Assembly (NCBI RefSeq): GCF_026627425.1
Contig: NZ_JAPNLH010000004.1
Span: forward strand, 186,001 to 250,000
Length of the DNA: 64,000 bases
From: Arthrobacter endolithicus
Lineage (GTDB): Bacteria; Actinomycetota; Actinomycetes; Actinomycetales; Micrococcaceae
Direction: 5' to 3'
Shown: positions 7,501 to 16,257 of the stretch, piece by piece
Layout: every line of letters starts with the position of its first letter
Numbering within the stretch: position 1 is the first letter of the stretch
Made by a program: the position numbers and the translations under genes
The notes under the pieces: generated by a model
What the model was told of the DNA's origin: nothing
Database searches by the model: none
The model's input: the letters and a program-made list of their open reading frames with translations, nothing else

Positions 7501-8994
7501 TCAGGCCGGGTCGGAGGGGCCGGCGGCGGTGGCCGGGGACCCGCCGTCGTTCTTGTCAGTGGCTTCCTGGGCTTCCTTCACCTTCAGGTCCTTCTCCTTG
7601 AGGGGCAACTCGTCGGGGTGCAGGAACGCCTCGACCAGCAACGGTGCAATGAGGTTGACCTGCCACGGACGCGCGCCCAGCTCGGTAAGCTGCTCGGCCA
7701 CGGTTGCGGTGTTGATCGGCGACGGCGGCCGCCAGCTGGTCCGGCGGAGGTAGTCAGGGGTCAGCAGATTCTCCACCGGGATGTTCAATTCCTCGGACAG
7801 GGCCGCAAGGCGGGGACGTGCGGTGGCCAGGCGAGCCGCTGCCGCGGGATCCCGGTCCGCCCAGATCCGCGGCGGCGGTGGCGCATTGGTGGGCAGCTGC
7901 AGCGGCGGAAGATCCCGCAGGTCCCGGGCGGTGGAAATGGCCCGCAGCCAGCGCGGCGCTTCCTTCTTGGCGGCGCGGCCGTTGAAACCCGGCACGGCCA
8001 GCAGCTGCGGAACGGTAGCGGGCATGGCCTTGGCAGCTGCGGCGACGGCTGAATCGGGAATCAGGCGCCCCGGAGCCACGTCGCGTTTTTGCGCCAGCTG
8101 ATCCCGCTCCGTCCACAGCTCCCGCACGGCGGCCAGCTGGTGCCGGTCACGGAGCTGATGCGCCCCCGATGTCCGGCGCCAGGGCTCAACCCGCGGCGGG
8201 GCGACGCCGCTGGCCAGGATTGCGGCGAATTCCTCCTCGGCATACCGGAGTTTCCCCTGGGCCTGCAGCAGTTCGACGAGTTCATCGCGCAGTTCGGACA
8301 GGACCTCGACGTCCAGAGCGGCATAGCGCAGCCACGGCTCGGGCAGCGGCCGGGTGGACCAATCCGCCGCTGAGTGCTCCTTGGCGAGGCCGAAACCAAG
8401 GAGCTGCTCGATCACCGCAGCCAGCCCCACCCGCGGCAGCCCGGCGATGCGCGCGGCCAGTTCGGTGTCAAAGAGCCGGTCCGGCCACATGCTCAGTTCC
8501 AGCAGGCAGGGCAGGTCCTGGCTCGCGGCGTGCAGGATCCATTCCACCCCGCGCAGCGCCTCGTTGATGATTTTCAGGTCATCGAAGGGCTCCGGATCGA
8601 TCAGCCAGGTGCCGGCACCGTCGCGGCGAATTTGGATCAGAAAGGCCCGCTGGCCGTATCGGTAACCGGAGGCCCGTTCGGCGTCGACACCCGCCGGACC
8701 GGTGCCGGCAGCGAGGGCGGCGGCGCAGCGCTCCAGCCCCTCCTGGGTTGAGATCACCACCGGAACGCCGTCCCGTGGAGTGTCGAGGTCCACGACGTCG
8801 GGCAGCCCGGAGATTTCCGCGTTCAGTTCCGCCGGCGTCAAGGCGCCGGGTGAAGCGCCCACGGGCTCCGGCCCGGGCCCCAGGTCCCCTGTCGGTTCTT
8901 CGATGTGCGGGGTCTTCGCCGGCCGCGAGGCTCTGGGGCCGCGGAGTCTGCTGCGTTTGTGGCTGGGGGTATTTTGAGTATGCGGGGTGGTCAT
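7501..8994 (-). CDS. rnd: Ribonuclease D family 3'-5' exonuclease with HRDC domain
   Basis: 497 residues. The exonuclease domain shows the DEDDy metal ligands: GVDAERASGYRY (D and E of Exo I), an HAASQD stretch (Exo II) and YAALDVEVL (Exo III Tyr and Asp). An HRDC region follows. The first roughly 70 residues and the last 30 are low-complexity and probably disordered. The family trims the 3' ends of tRNA and other stable RNAs. It lies 57 bp downstream of a DUF3000 gene on the same strand, a pairing common in actinobacteria, so the two probably share a transcript. Confidence 0.9.
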   Translation of the reverse strand: MTTPHTQNTPSHKRSRLRGPRASRPAKTPHIEEPTGDLGPGPEPVGASPGALTPAELNAEISGLPDVVDLDTPRDGVPVVISTQEGLERCAAALAAGTGPAGVDAERASGYRYGQRAFLIQIRRDGAGTWLIDPEPFDDLKIINEALRGVEWILHAASQDLPCLLELSMWPDRLFDTELAARIAGLPRVGLAAVIEQLLGFGLAKEHSAADWSTRPLPEPWLRYAALDVEVLSELRDELVELLQAQGKLRYAEEEFAAILASGVAPPRVEPWRRTSGAHQLRDRHQLAAVRELWTERDQLAQKRDVAPGRLIPDSAVAAAAKAMPATVPQLLAVPGFNGRAAKKEAPRWLRAISTARDLRDLPPLQLPTNAPPPPRIWADRDPAAAARLATARPRLAALSEELNIPVENLLTPDYLRRTSWRPPSPINTATVAEQLTELGARPWQVNLIAPLLVEAFLHPDELPLKEKDLKVKEAQEATDKNDGGSPATAAGPSDPA

Positions 8995-9051
8995 GATTCC
9001 TCTAGTCTACCGAGCACGGATTAGGGGACCTTCCAGCAGTAGCCCGCACCG

Positions 9052-9741
9052 TCAGTTCAGCCTTCGGCCCGGCAAAGCAGTGACTCCCTCGGGCAGCGGC
9101 GGGAGGCCGGCAAAACTGCAGACCATCTCGGACCAGGCCCGAAGATGGGCCCCAACGTCGGAGGACACCGGGGTCCAGGAAGCACGCAGCTCCACTTCCA
9201 CCGAATCCGGCCGTCCCGCCAGGCTGCCATAGCTTTCCGACAGGATTCTGGTGGCCGTGCCGCCGGCGGCGCGGTAGGGGGCAGCATTGTTTTCCAAAGC
9301 ATCCACCAGCCAGGTCCACGCCACGGAGCCCAGCATCGCATCGTTGCCGATATCCGCCTCGAGTTCGGCCCGGATGTAGGTCACGATCCTGAAGGTGCCG
9401 TCCCAGAGGGCCGAGCCTTCCGGGTCATGCAGCAGGATGAAGCGGCCGGTGGCGAGTTCCGACGGCTGCGCGGGGGCGGCCAGCATGGCGGGGCCGTGCA
9501 CGGACTTCAGGGAACGGACGCGTCCCGCTCCGGGTCCTCCCGGACGTACACCGCCGGGGCCTGCCACGATCCCGGCACCGGCCACTTCACCGGTGACTTC
9601 TGCTCCGAGGGCCACGGCGAAGGGGGCCAGGCGTGACGGCGCCGGAATCTCCTCGAGGCGCAGCTCGCTGCGGCATCGGGCTTTCCGGAGGGTTCCCAGG
9701 GCCGTCAGGAAATCTGAGGGTACCTGTGCTATCGCGCTCAC
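9052..9741 (-). CDS. DUF3000 domain-containing protein
   Basis: 229 residues, close to the length of actinobacterial DUF3000 proteins, which typically sit just upstream of an HRDC/RNase D gene as here. No catalytic motif, signal peptide or membrane segment is visible. Conserved-looking segments include LRLEEIPAPSRLAPFAVAL near the start and EVELRASWTPVSSDVGAHL near the end. The function is unknown. The name rests on remembered family features and gene order, not on a search. Confidence 0.8.
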   Translation of the reverse strand: MSAIAQVPSDFLTALGTLRKARCRSELRLEEIPAPSRLAPFAVALGAEVTGEVAGAGIVAGPGGVRPGGPGAGRVRSLKSVHGPAMLAAPAQPSELATGRFILLHDPEGSALWDGTFRIVTYIRAELEADIGNDAMLGSVAWTWLVDALENNAAPYRAAGGTATRILSESYGSLAGRPDSVEVELRASWTPVSSDVGAHLRAWSEMVCSFAGLPPLPEGVTALPGRRLN

Positions 9742-9876
9742 ACTGGCAGATTATGCCGCCCGGACCCGGTTCCCTCGAAGGCGCGCCGGTATTTCTCCCC
9801 GCCGCCGGCCCGACTAGGTCGCTGCAGATGCACGCATAACGGGATTTGAGTGCAGCTGCGCCGGCCCAGTTGGGGG

Positions 9877-10953
9877 TTAGCCGAGTTCGCTGCGGATGGC
9901 GGCGAGGAAAGCGTCCACGTCGGCCTCGGTGGTGTCAAAAGCGCACATCCACCGGACCTCGCGGGTCGCCGCGTCCCAGTCGTAGAAGCGGAAGGATTCG
10001 CGCAGCCGGTCCGCAGCACCTTCCGGGAGGATGGCGAAGACACCGTTGGATTCCGTGGCCTGGGTGGGCCGGACGGCGGCGATCCCGTCCACGCCGGCCC
10101 GCAGTCGGGCGGCCATGGCGTTGGCGTGCTGTGCCGAACGCAGCCACAAATCCCCCTCCAGCAGGGCTAGGAACTGGGCGGAGATAAAGCGCATCTTAGA
10201 GGCCAGTTGCATATTCATCTTGCGCAGGTACAGCAGGCCTTTGGTTGCCTCCGGATTCAGCGCCACCACGGCTTCTCCGTACAGCAGCCCGTTTTTGGTG
10301 CCGCCGAAGGAGAGGACGTCCACGCCGGCGTCCGAGGTGAACGCACGCAGCGGCAAGTCCAGATGAGCGGCGGCATTGGCCAGCCGCGCGCCGTCCATAT
10401 GCAAGGACATGCCGCGTTCGTGGACGTGGTCGGCAATGGCGCGGACTTCGGCCGGCGTGTAACAGGTGCCCAGCTCGGTGGTCTGCGTGATGGAGACGGC
10501 AAGAGGCTGGGCCCGGTGTTCGTCTCCCCAGCCCCAGGCCTCCTGGTCAATGAGGTCCGGGGTGAGCTTGCCGTCCGGGGTCGCGACGCCGAGCAGCTTC
10601 ATGCCGCCGACGCGTTCCGGTGCGCCATTCTCGTCCATGTTGATGTGCGCCGTCCGGGCACAGACCACCGCACCCCAACGCGGCAGCACCGACTGCAGGC
10701 CCAGTACGTTAGCCCCGGTGCCGTTAAAGACCGGGAAAACCTCAACACCGGCACCGAAGTGGCCCCGCATAACCTCCTGCAGACGAGCGGTGTAGACATC
10801 TTCCCCATACGACACCTGATGGCCCTCATTCGCCGCAGCGAGGGCCTGGAGAACCTCCGGGTGCACGCCGGAGTAGTTGTCCGAGGCGAACCCCCGCACA
10901 CTCGGGTCGTGCAGGCGGGTGGCGGAAAGCTGGCTGTTGAGGGTCTCAGTCAC
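9877..10953 (-). CDS. ltaE: Low-specificity L-threonine aldolase-type PLP enzyme
   Basis: 358 residues, GTG start. It is a fold-type I PLP enzyme of the beta-eliminating lyase/threonine aldolase family: ASDNYSGVHPEVL near the N-terminus, the HMDGARLANAA stretch holding the PLP-ring aspartate (about 187), and the Schiff-base lysine K220 in SFGGTKNGLL. The family cleaves threonine or allo-threonine to glycine and acetaldehyde; close homologues can act on other beta-hydroxy amino acids. It is the last gene of a three-gene operon, 18 bp after the SDR gene. Its first six residues (MTETLN) match those of the first gene of the operon. Confidence 0.85.
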   Translation of the reverse strand: MTETLNSQLSATRLHDPSVRGFASDNYSGVHPEVLQALAAANEGHQVSYGEDVYTARLQEVMRGHFGAGVEVFPVFNGTGANVLGLQSVLPRWGAVVCARTAHINMDENGAPERVGGMKLLGVATPDGKLTPDLIDQEAWGWGDEHRAQPLAVSITQTTELGTCYTPAEVRAIADHVHERGMSLHMDGARLANAAAHLDLPLRAFTSDAGVDVLSFGGTKNGLLYGEAVVALNPEATKGLLYLRKMNMQLASKMRFISAQFLALLEGDLWLRSAQHANAMAARLRAGVDGIAAVRPTQATESNGVFAILPEGAADRLRESFRFYDWDAATREVRWMCAFDTTEADVDAFLAAIRSELG

Positions 10954-10971
10954 GGGGAAGCGGTACCTTTT

Positions 10972-11679
10972 CTAGAGGACTTTGCGGCTGCCATTGAGCC
11001 CGGCAGCCGGTTGGGTGAAGAGGGCCGATATCTCCTCGGCCAGTAATGTTACATCGGTAAACCCGGGAAAGGCCCGCTCTGGCGCTGCCGCCCGCATACC
11101 ATCGTCCACCAGCGCCTTGACGGCCAGCACGACGGCGGCGCCTTGGCTTTTGTCCGCGGCGAACCCGTCGGCGACTGCTTGGACCCACGCCTCGGCTGCC
11201 GCCTTGGCCATGGCGTAGTTGGCGTTGCCCGCCGTCGGCCGGGTCACCGAGGTGGAGGACACGATGGCCAGCCGGCCCGCCGGGGAGGCCAGCAGATCCG
11301 GATAGAACGTGCGGCTGGTGTTGCGCAGCGTGGTGATGACATTGCGCTGCAGGAAGTCCCAGTCCTCATCGCTCTGCCCGGCGATGCCCTTGCCGCCGCG
11401 CCAGCCGCCCACCAGATGAATCAGCCCGTCAACGGTCCCGAAGTCGCGGTGTACACGGTCCGCCAGCGCCTGAACGTCGGCCGGATCCGCCAGGTTGCAG
11501 ACCAGCCCGACGGCGCCGGGAATGCCGGAAACTGCGGCGGCGATCCGGCCCGGGTCCGAGCCCACGGAGAGCACCTGATGGCCGTTATCTGCCAAGGCGC
11601 GCGCGGCGGCGATGCCCGCCGAGCTGCTGCCCCCCGCGATGAGTATGTTCAGCTTCGCTGCTTCCTGGTTCTGGGTCAC
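10972..11679 (-). CDS. SDR-family oxidoreductase
   Basis: A short-chain dehydrogenase/reductase of about 235 residues. The Rossmann entry is LIAGGSSSAGIAAARAL, a divergent TGxxxGIG motif. The catalytic pattern is a Ser pair in IVSSTSV followed by NYAMAKAA (Tyr-x-x-x-Lys). The substrate is unknown. The start is uncertain: GTG at 11679 (used here; AGGG about 8 nt upstream), or GTG at 11697 or 11709. It lies between a DUF6421 gene and a threonine aldolase gene, a trio also seen in other actinobacteria, so the three probably serve one unknown pathway. Confidence 0.8.
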   Translation of the reverse strand: MTQNQEAAKLNILIAGGSSSAGIAAARALADNGHQVLSVGSDPGRIAAAVSGIPGAVGLVCNLADPADVQALADRVHRDFGTVDGLIHLVGGWRGGKGIAGQSDEDWDFLQRNVITTLRNTSRTFYPDLLASPAGRLAIVSSTSVTRPTAGNANYAMAKAAAEAWVQAVADGFAADKSQGAAVVLAVKALVDDGMRAAAPERAFPGFTDVTLLAEEISALFTQPAAGLNGSRKVL

Positions 11680-11713
11680 AGCTCCAACCCTATCCACTGC
11701 TGCCCCCACGTAC

Positions 11714-13153
11714 TTAGGCCGCGGCAGCGGATTCGGGGCTTTCGCCGGTGATGCCCGCGGTGGAGTCGATCACGCTCCGCATCTTTTTTTCCAGCGCCTC
11801 ATAGAACATGGAGAGCGGGAATTCATCATCGAGCACCTGGTCGGTCAGCCCGCGCGGCGGGCCGTCCAGCGGCAACGCCTCCGGGCCCTGGGCCCAGACG
11901 GACGCGGGATTCGGCGTGACGGTGCCGGAAACCAGCTGGTACGCGGCGAGCCAGTGCGCGGTCTTGGGCCGATCGATTGAGCGCCAGTACAGTTCTTCAA
12001 TGGCGGTACCGAGAGCAATGACGACGTCGGGCACCTCGTCCCAGTCGATCGAGAGTTTCGTGTCGGTCCAGTGCAGCACGTGGTGCTGGTGCAGCCAGGC
12101 AAACAGCAGCTGGCCGCCGAGCCCGTCATAGTTGCGCACCCGGCTGCCGGTGATGGCGAAGCGGAAAATGCGGTCGAAGATGACGGCGTACTGCACCAGT
12201 TTGGCGTGCTTGCGTGCCTGCGGTGAGGCGTCGTCGTCGTGCTGGACCTTCACGGACTCACGGAACGCCGTCAGGTCGCAGCGCAGCTCCTCCAGCGAGT
12301 ACAGGAAGAACGGCATCCGCTGCTTGATCATGAATGGGTCAAAGGGCAGATCACCGCGCATGTGCGTCCGGTCGTGGATCAGGTCCCACATCACGAACGT
12401 TTCCTGGGCCAGCTGCTGGTCATCGAGCAGTGCCGCAGCGTCCGCGGGCAGTTCCAAGGACGTGGTCTCGGCCGCGGCGCGCAGGACGCGGCGGAACCGG
12501 GCGGCTTCCCGGTCGGCGAAAATGGCGCCCCAGGTGAACGACGGTGTCTGGCGCACCGCAACGCTTTCCGGGAAGAGGACGGCGGAGTTGCTGTCGTACC
12601 CGGCGGTGAAGTCCAGGAAACGGACCGGGACGAAGAGTTTGTTGGAGTACGCACCGGATTCGAGTTCCGCGATGAATTCCGGCCAGATCACTTCAATCAG
12701 CACCGCTTCCACCAGTCGGCTGGTGCTGCCGTTCTGCGTGTACATCGGGAAGACCACCAGGTGGCCGAGCCCGTCGATGCGCTCGGCTGCCGGCGCGAAG
12801 GCCAGCAGGGAGTCGAGGAAGTCCGGAACGGCGAACCCGCCGTCCCGCCACCGCTGAAAGTCGGTGACCAGCAGGCGCAGGTATTCGTCATCGTGCGGGA
12901 AGTTTGGCGCCAAGGCCTCGATGGCGCGGCAGATGGTGCCCACGTATTCCGACGCGGTTCCGTGATCGGCAGCTTCGGGAACGGAGCCGTCCTTGATCTG
13001 CAGCGGCTGGAGGCCGGAGGCAGCCGCCTTGAGGGCAAGCCAGTCGCTATTGGTAAGCAGATCAGCAGCATTAACACGGAGGCCCAGCTGACCGGGGTGC
13101 TCCGTTTCGCGCTCCTGCGCCGGAAGGGAATATGCGTTGAGTGTCTCGGTCAC
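11714..13153 (-). CDS. Conserved actinobacterial protein, probably DUF6421
   Basis: 479 residues, GTG start with AAGGA 9 nt upstream. It is soluble, with no signal peptide or clear membrane helix. It is rich in His, Asp and Glu in the middle, including WDLIHDRTHMRGDLPFDPF and HQHHVLHW, which could bind metal. I do not recognise a characterised enzyme; length and operon partners (SDR, threonine aldolase) match what I recall as DUF6421. First gene of the operon. Its N-terminal MTETLN is shared with the aldolase two genes downstream. Confidence 0.7.
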   Translation of the reverse strand: MTETLNAYSLPAQERETEHPGQLGLRVNAADLLTNSDWLALKAAASGLQPLQIKDGSVPEAADHGTASEYVGTICRAIEALAPNFPHDDEYLRLLVTDFQRWRDGGFAVPDFLDSLLAFAPAAERIDGLGHLVVFPMYTQNGSTSRLVEAVLIEVIWPEFIAELESGAYSNKLFVPVRFLDFTAGYDSNSAVLFPESVAVRQTPSFTWGAIFADREAARFRRVLRAAAETTSLELPADAAALLDDQQLAQETFVMWDLIHDRTHMRGDLPFDPFMIKQRMPFFLYSLEELRCDLTAFRESVKVQHDDDASPQARKHAKLVQYAVIFDRIFRFAITGSRVRNYDGLGGQLLFAWLHQHHVLHWTDTKLSIDWDEVPDVVIALGTAIEELYWRSIDRPKTAHWLAAYQLVSGTVTPNPASVWAQGPEALPLDGPPRGLTDQVLDDEFPLSMFYEALEKKMRSVIDSTAGITGESPESAAAA

Positions 13154-13320
13154 CGTGCCAGTCCTTTTCTGTCATGGGCCGTTCCTCGGTAGGACGGTAA
13201 CGGCCGCTGTGCGTCTTTAAGGAGCGTATCAACGCGACAGCAACACTTATGCGAAATCAACTCCAACATTAGCAATAGTTATGCTCGGAGGCGCAACAGC
13301 GGGGGACTGCGCCAGAGCCG

Positions 13321-13346
13321 GGTGTGCTGGGCCGCCCCAGCACACC
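13321..13346 (-). terminator. GC-rich hairpin downstream of msrB
   Basis: A perfect 11-bp inverted repeat (arm GGTGTGCTGGG) with a 4-nt loop lies 27 bp past the msrB stop on the minus strand. No T-run follows, so it could terminate, stabilise the 3' end, or both. Part of its right arm is duplicated in the adjoining 15-bp repeat. Confidence 0.45.
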
Positions 13347-13367
13347 GTGAATCAGCACACCGTGAAT
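13338..13367. repeat. Two tandem 15-bp repeats next to the msrB stop
   Basis: The unit CAGCACACCGTGAAT occurs twice head to tail (13338-13352 and 13353-13367). The first copy overlaps the right arm of the hairpin above. This looks like a recent slippage duplication in the msrB 3' region. Confidence 0.8.
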
Positions 13368-13373
13368 CAGCGG

Positions 13374-13865
13374 CTACGTGGCGGGAACCAGTGTCAGCGA
13401 GACAGAATTGATGCAGAAGCGCTGGTCGGTCGGATTACCCAGACCCTCGCCCTCAAAGACATGGCCCAGGTGGGAATCACAGTTTGCGCACCGTACCTCG
13501 ACCCGTTCCATCCCCAGTGACCTGTCGTGGATGTACCTGACGTTTCCCTCCGCCAGCGGTGCCCAGAAGGAGGGCCAGCCGCAGGAGGAATCAAATTTTT
13601 CCCCGCTGGTGAACAGCTCCGCACCGCAGGCGCGGCACTTGTAGACACCGGCGGTGTGCGAGTCCCAGTATTCGCCGGTGAACGGCCGCTCGGTTCCGGA
13701 TCGCCGCAGTACGTCAAATTCGGCCGGCGTGAGTTCCTCGCGCCACTGCTGATCGGTTTTGGGCCCGCCCGTTCCGGCCTGATCAGTACCGGCCTGTTCG
13801 GTACGGCCTTCCTGATCGGGAGCGCCGTTTGAATTGTTCGTCTGGTCGTTCAACTGATTGCTCAT
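13374..13865 (-). CDS. msrB: Peptide-methionine (R)-S-oxide reductase MsrB
   Basis: 163 residues. The core has the two zinc CxxC motifs (CRAC and CANC), the CGWPSF and HLGHVF stretches, and the catalytic cysteine C151 in RFCINSVSL. It repairs methionine-R-sulfoxide in proteins using thioredoxin. The first 45 residues are a Gln/Asn/Thr/Gly-rich, probably disordered extension before the conserved WREELTPAEF. The gene follows a 164-codon gene of unknown function by 13 bp and is probably co-transcribed with it. Confidence 0.95.
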   Translation of the reverse strand: MSNQLNDQTNNSNGAPDQEGRTEQAGTDQAGTGGPKTDQQWREELTPAEFDVLRRSGTERPFTGEYWDSHTAGVYKCRACGAELFTSGEKFDSSCGWPSFWAPLAEGNVRYIHDRSLGMERVEVRCANCDSHLGHVFEGEGLGNPTDQRFCINSVSLTLVPAT

Positions 13866-13878
13866 AGTGGCTTAACGC

Positions 13879-14373
13879 CTAGGAGTCGCCAATAAATCCC
13901 GAGCCGGCGTAAAGATGCAGCACCGGCAGACCAAGTTTGTGCTGGGCCTGGCTGGCCCAATCCTGCCGGAAGGTATCTGCCAGGGCGTGCGGGCGGGTCA
14001 CGACGACGGCCTGCCGGGCCTGCGTTTCCTTCACCCTCGCCACCAGAGAGTCGACGGCGTTTCCATCCGACACTTGGCCGGTGACCCGCGCGCCGGCTTT
14101 TTGTAAGGTTGCCAGGGAGATGGCCAGCGTTTGCGCCGCCTCGGCGCGGACCGTCGTCTTGTCGGGAGCCTTTTCCCGCAGTTCCCGCAGCACCGCCGGC
14201 AGGTCCAGCATGGTCAGCCCGTCGACGACGTCGACGAGCAGGTTCCGTTTGGTATTGGCAGGAACCAGCAGCTGCAGCTCAACGTCATCTCCTTCGCCGT
14301 ACAGCCGGGTGATGTTTTCCGCGTCGACGTCGCCCAGCGGTTCCTCGGTGAGAATAATGATCGAATCAGTCAT
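13879..14373 (-). CDS. Conserved hypothetical protein, alternating alpha/beta
   Basis: 164 residues. Alternating strands and helices (SIIILTEE, VELQLLVPA, ARVTGQVSD, QAVVVTRPH, LGLPVLHLYAGSGF) suggest a Rossmann-like or universal-stress-like fold, but no nucleotide-binding glycine motif is clear. No signal or membrane segment. It is first in a two-gene operon with msrB and divergent from a hydrolase gene, with about 110 bp between the two starts for both promoters. I do not recognise the family. Confidence 0.75.
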   Translation of the reverse strand: MTDSIIILTEEPLGDVDAENITRLYGEGDDVELQLLVPANTKRNLLVDVVDGLTMLDLPAVLRELREKAPDKTTVRAEAAQTLAISLATLQKAGARVTGQVSDGNAVDSLVARVKETQARQAVVVTRPHALADTFRQDWASQAQHKLGLPVLHLYAGSGFIGDS

Positions 14374-14482
14374 GGCCTAAGCGTATGTCAGGAACCGGCC
14401 CGCGAGGTGTGCGCTGCGGGGCGTCGGAGCCACCGGCGGCGCGCGGTTCGACGATCCCGGGCCGGTTGGCGACAATGGAGAC

Positions 14483-15793
14483 ATGCCGACTTCAGTACAG
14501 CCGACTTCACAGCCAAACCGATCCCTCGCGACGGACCTGGCCCGACGCGGCCAGTCCGCGCTTCCGGTCCAGGTTCCCGCGCCGAGCGCCTGGCTCAAAT
14601 GGACCATCGCCGGCGTCGGTATCGGCGCCGGGGCGGGCTCAGTGCTGCTGACTGCTACCGCAGCGCTGGCCGCGTACTTTGCCCGCCGGGTGGTCACGCC
14701 GGCGAAGGAGCGTGAACAGGACCTTGCGATTCTGGCCGTAATCCGGGACGGTATGGACCTGGAGGTGGTCCTACCGGCGACGGCGGAAACTACGGTGCCG
14801 GGGACTTACAGCTTGTTTTTCGACGGGGGAGCCGGACATGCGGTGATTGGCGGCATCCGCTCCTATGTGCCGCGTGAAGGCACGGTGACCCGGGAGGTGC
14901 TGCGGGTCAGCGGAGCCGAGCTGGGGCACGCTTCCCGCGGCTGGTGGAGCTCGGCCGTCTTCGCCGGGCCCGGGGACGTGGGGCTGGCAGCCGAAGACGT
15001 CATCCTGGAGTTGCCCGTGGGCCCGGCACCGGCGTGGCTCTTCCGCTCCGGGGCTGGGCACAGTACCTGGGCCATCATGGTGCACGGGCGGGGTGCCACG
15101 AGAAACGAGGGGCTTCGGGCGGTCCGGACCGCCCATGATCTTGGCTTGAACAGCTTAGTGATGTCCTACCGCAACGACGGCGAAGCCCCCGCTGCCGGGG
15201 ACGGCCGCTATGGACTCGGCGCCACCGAGTGGCCGGATGTGGAGGCCGCCATTGAGTATGCGCTCTCGCAGGGAGCCAAGGATGTGGTGCTCTTCGGCTA
15301 TTCGATGGGCGGCGCTATCGCACTGCAGACGGCCGACCTCAGCAAGCACCGGAACGTGATTCTGGCCCTTGTTCTGGACGCGCCGGTGATCAGTTGGGTG
15401 GATGTGCTGGCGCACCAGGCGGAGCTGAACAAGATTCCCGCCGCCGTTGGCCAGTACGGGCAGCTCATGCTCAGCCATCCGCTGGGCCGCCGTCTGACCG
15501 GTCTGGCGGCGCCGGTGGACCTCAAGAGCATGGACTGGGTGGCCCGGGCGGTGGAACTGCGCACACCCACCCTGATTATTCACAGCGTGGATGATGACTT
15601 TGTCCCATACGGGCCATCAGCGGAACTGGCCCTGCGCAATCCCGAGATGGTGACGCTCGAGACGTTCAGCCGCGCACTGCACACCAAGGAGTGGAACGTC
15701 GATCCGCAACGCTGGGAAGCCGTCGTGGCCGATTGGCTGCAGCCGCGGCTGGGGCGTCATGAGCTGCCGAGGACGGCGGGCCCGGGGGCCTAG
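14483..15793 (+). CDS. Membrane-anchored alpha/beta hydrolase
   Basis: 436 residues. One transmembrane helix (about 39-66) follows a short cytoplasmic N-terminus. The alpha/beta-hydrolase domain starts at about 170: oxyanion turn HGRG, nucleophile elbow GYSMGG, an acid in SVDDDFVP, and a late His in ALHTKEWN. These fit a Ser-Asp-His triad. The substrate is unknown; it may be a peptidase- or esterase-like enzyme facing the cell envelope. It is divergent from the operon to its left and its 3' end overlaps sufE by 4 bp (convergent). Confidence 0.85.
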   Translation: MPTSVQPTSQPNRSLATDLARRGQSALPVQVPAPSAWLKWTIAGVGIGAGAGSVLLTATAALAAYFARRVVTPAKEREQDLAILAVIRDGMDLEVVLPATAETTVPGTYSLFFDGGAGHAVIGGIRSYVPREGTVTREVLRVSGAELGHASRGWWSSAVFAGPGDVGLAAEDVILELPVGPAPAWLFRSGAGHSTWAIMVHGRGATRNEGLRAVRTAHDLGLNSLVMSYRNDGEAPAAGDGRYGLGATEWPDVEAAIEYALSQGAKDVVLFGYSMGGAIALQTADLSKHRNVILALVLDAPVISWVDVLAHQAELNKIPAAVGQYGQLMLSHPLGRRLTGLAAPVDLKSMDWVARAVELRTPTLIIHSVDDDFVPYGPSAELALRNPEMVTLETFSRALHTKEWNVDPQRWEAVVADWLQPRLGRHELPRTAGPGA

Positions 15794-16236
15794 CTGGCAG
15801 CTGCGACCTTGCGCTTGATCCGTCCCAGCATGGCTGACATGCCGCGCATCCGCAGCGGCGTGATCGCCCGGGTCAGACCCAGCAGGTCCGGCATATCATC
15901 CGGGACAGCCAGAATGGTCGCCGCCGGAAGCCCATCGAGGCCCTCATGCAGGACGCCCGCGAAACCGCGCGTGGTCGGCGCCTCCTCGGGTGCCTTGAAG
16001 AAGAGCCGGACCACGTCGCCGTCGTCGCCCTTTTCGGTCTCGACCGTCAGAAACAGCGGCGTCTGGCACTCCACTACCTGTTCCAGCAGCTCCGGATGAT
16101 CGCTCAGGCGCTCCGGAAGGGCCGGTAGCCCGCGGGAGAACTCCAGCAACAGCAGGAGCCGATCGGGTTCCTCAAGGGCCTGGAAATCATCAACAATCTC
16201 CGCCAAGGCGGGAGGCAGTGCAGCTGTAGTAGTCAT
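15790..16236 (-). CDS. sufE: SufE-family cysteine desulfurase partner
   Basis: 148 residues from the ATG at 16236. The sulfur-accepting cysteine is C57 in VVECQTPLFL, with the conserved FLTVE strand after it. SufE takes persulfide sulfur from a SufS/CsdA-type desulfurase and passes it to Fe-S cluster assembly. It lies 21 bp downstream of the sulfurtransferase gene sseA, a frequent actinobacterial pairing. A TTG six codons upstream is an alternative start. Confidence 0.9.
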   Translation of the reverse strand: MTTTAALPPALAEIVDDFQALEEPDRLLLLLEFSRGLPALPERLSDHPELLEQVVECQTPLFLTVETEKGDDGDVVRLFFKAPEEAPTTRGFAGVLHEGLDGLPAATILAVPDDMPDLLGLTRAITPLRMRGMSAMLGRIKRKVAAAS

Positions 16237-16257
16237 CGAAACCAGCCTACTCAAATT

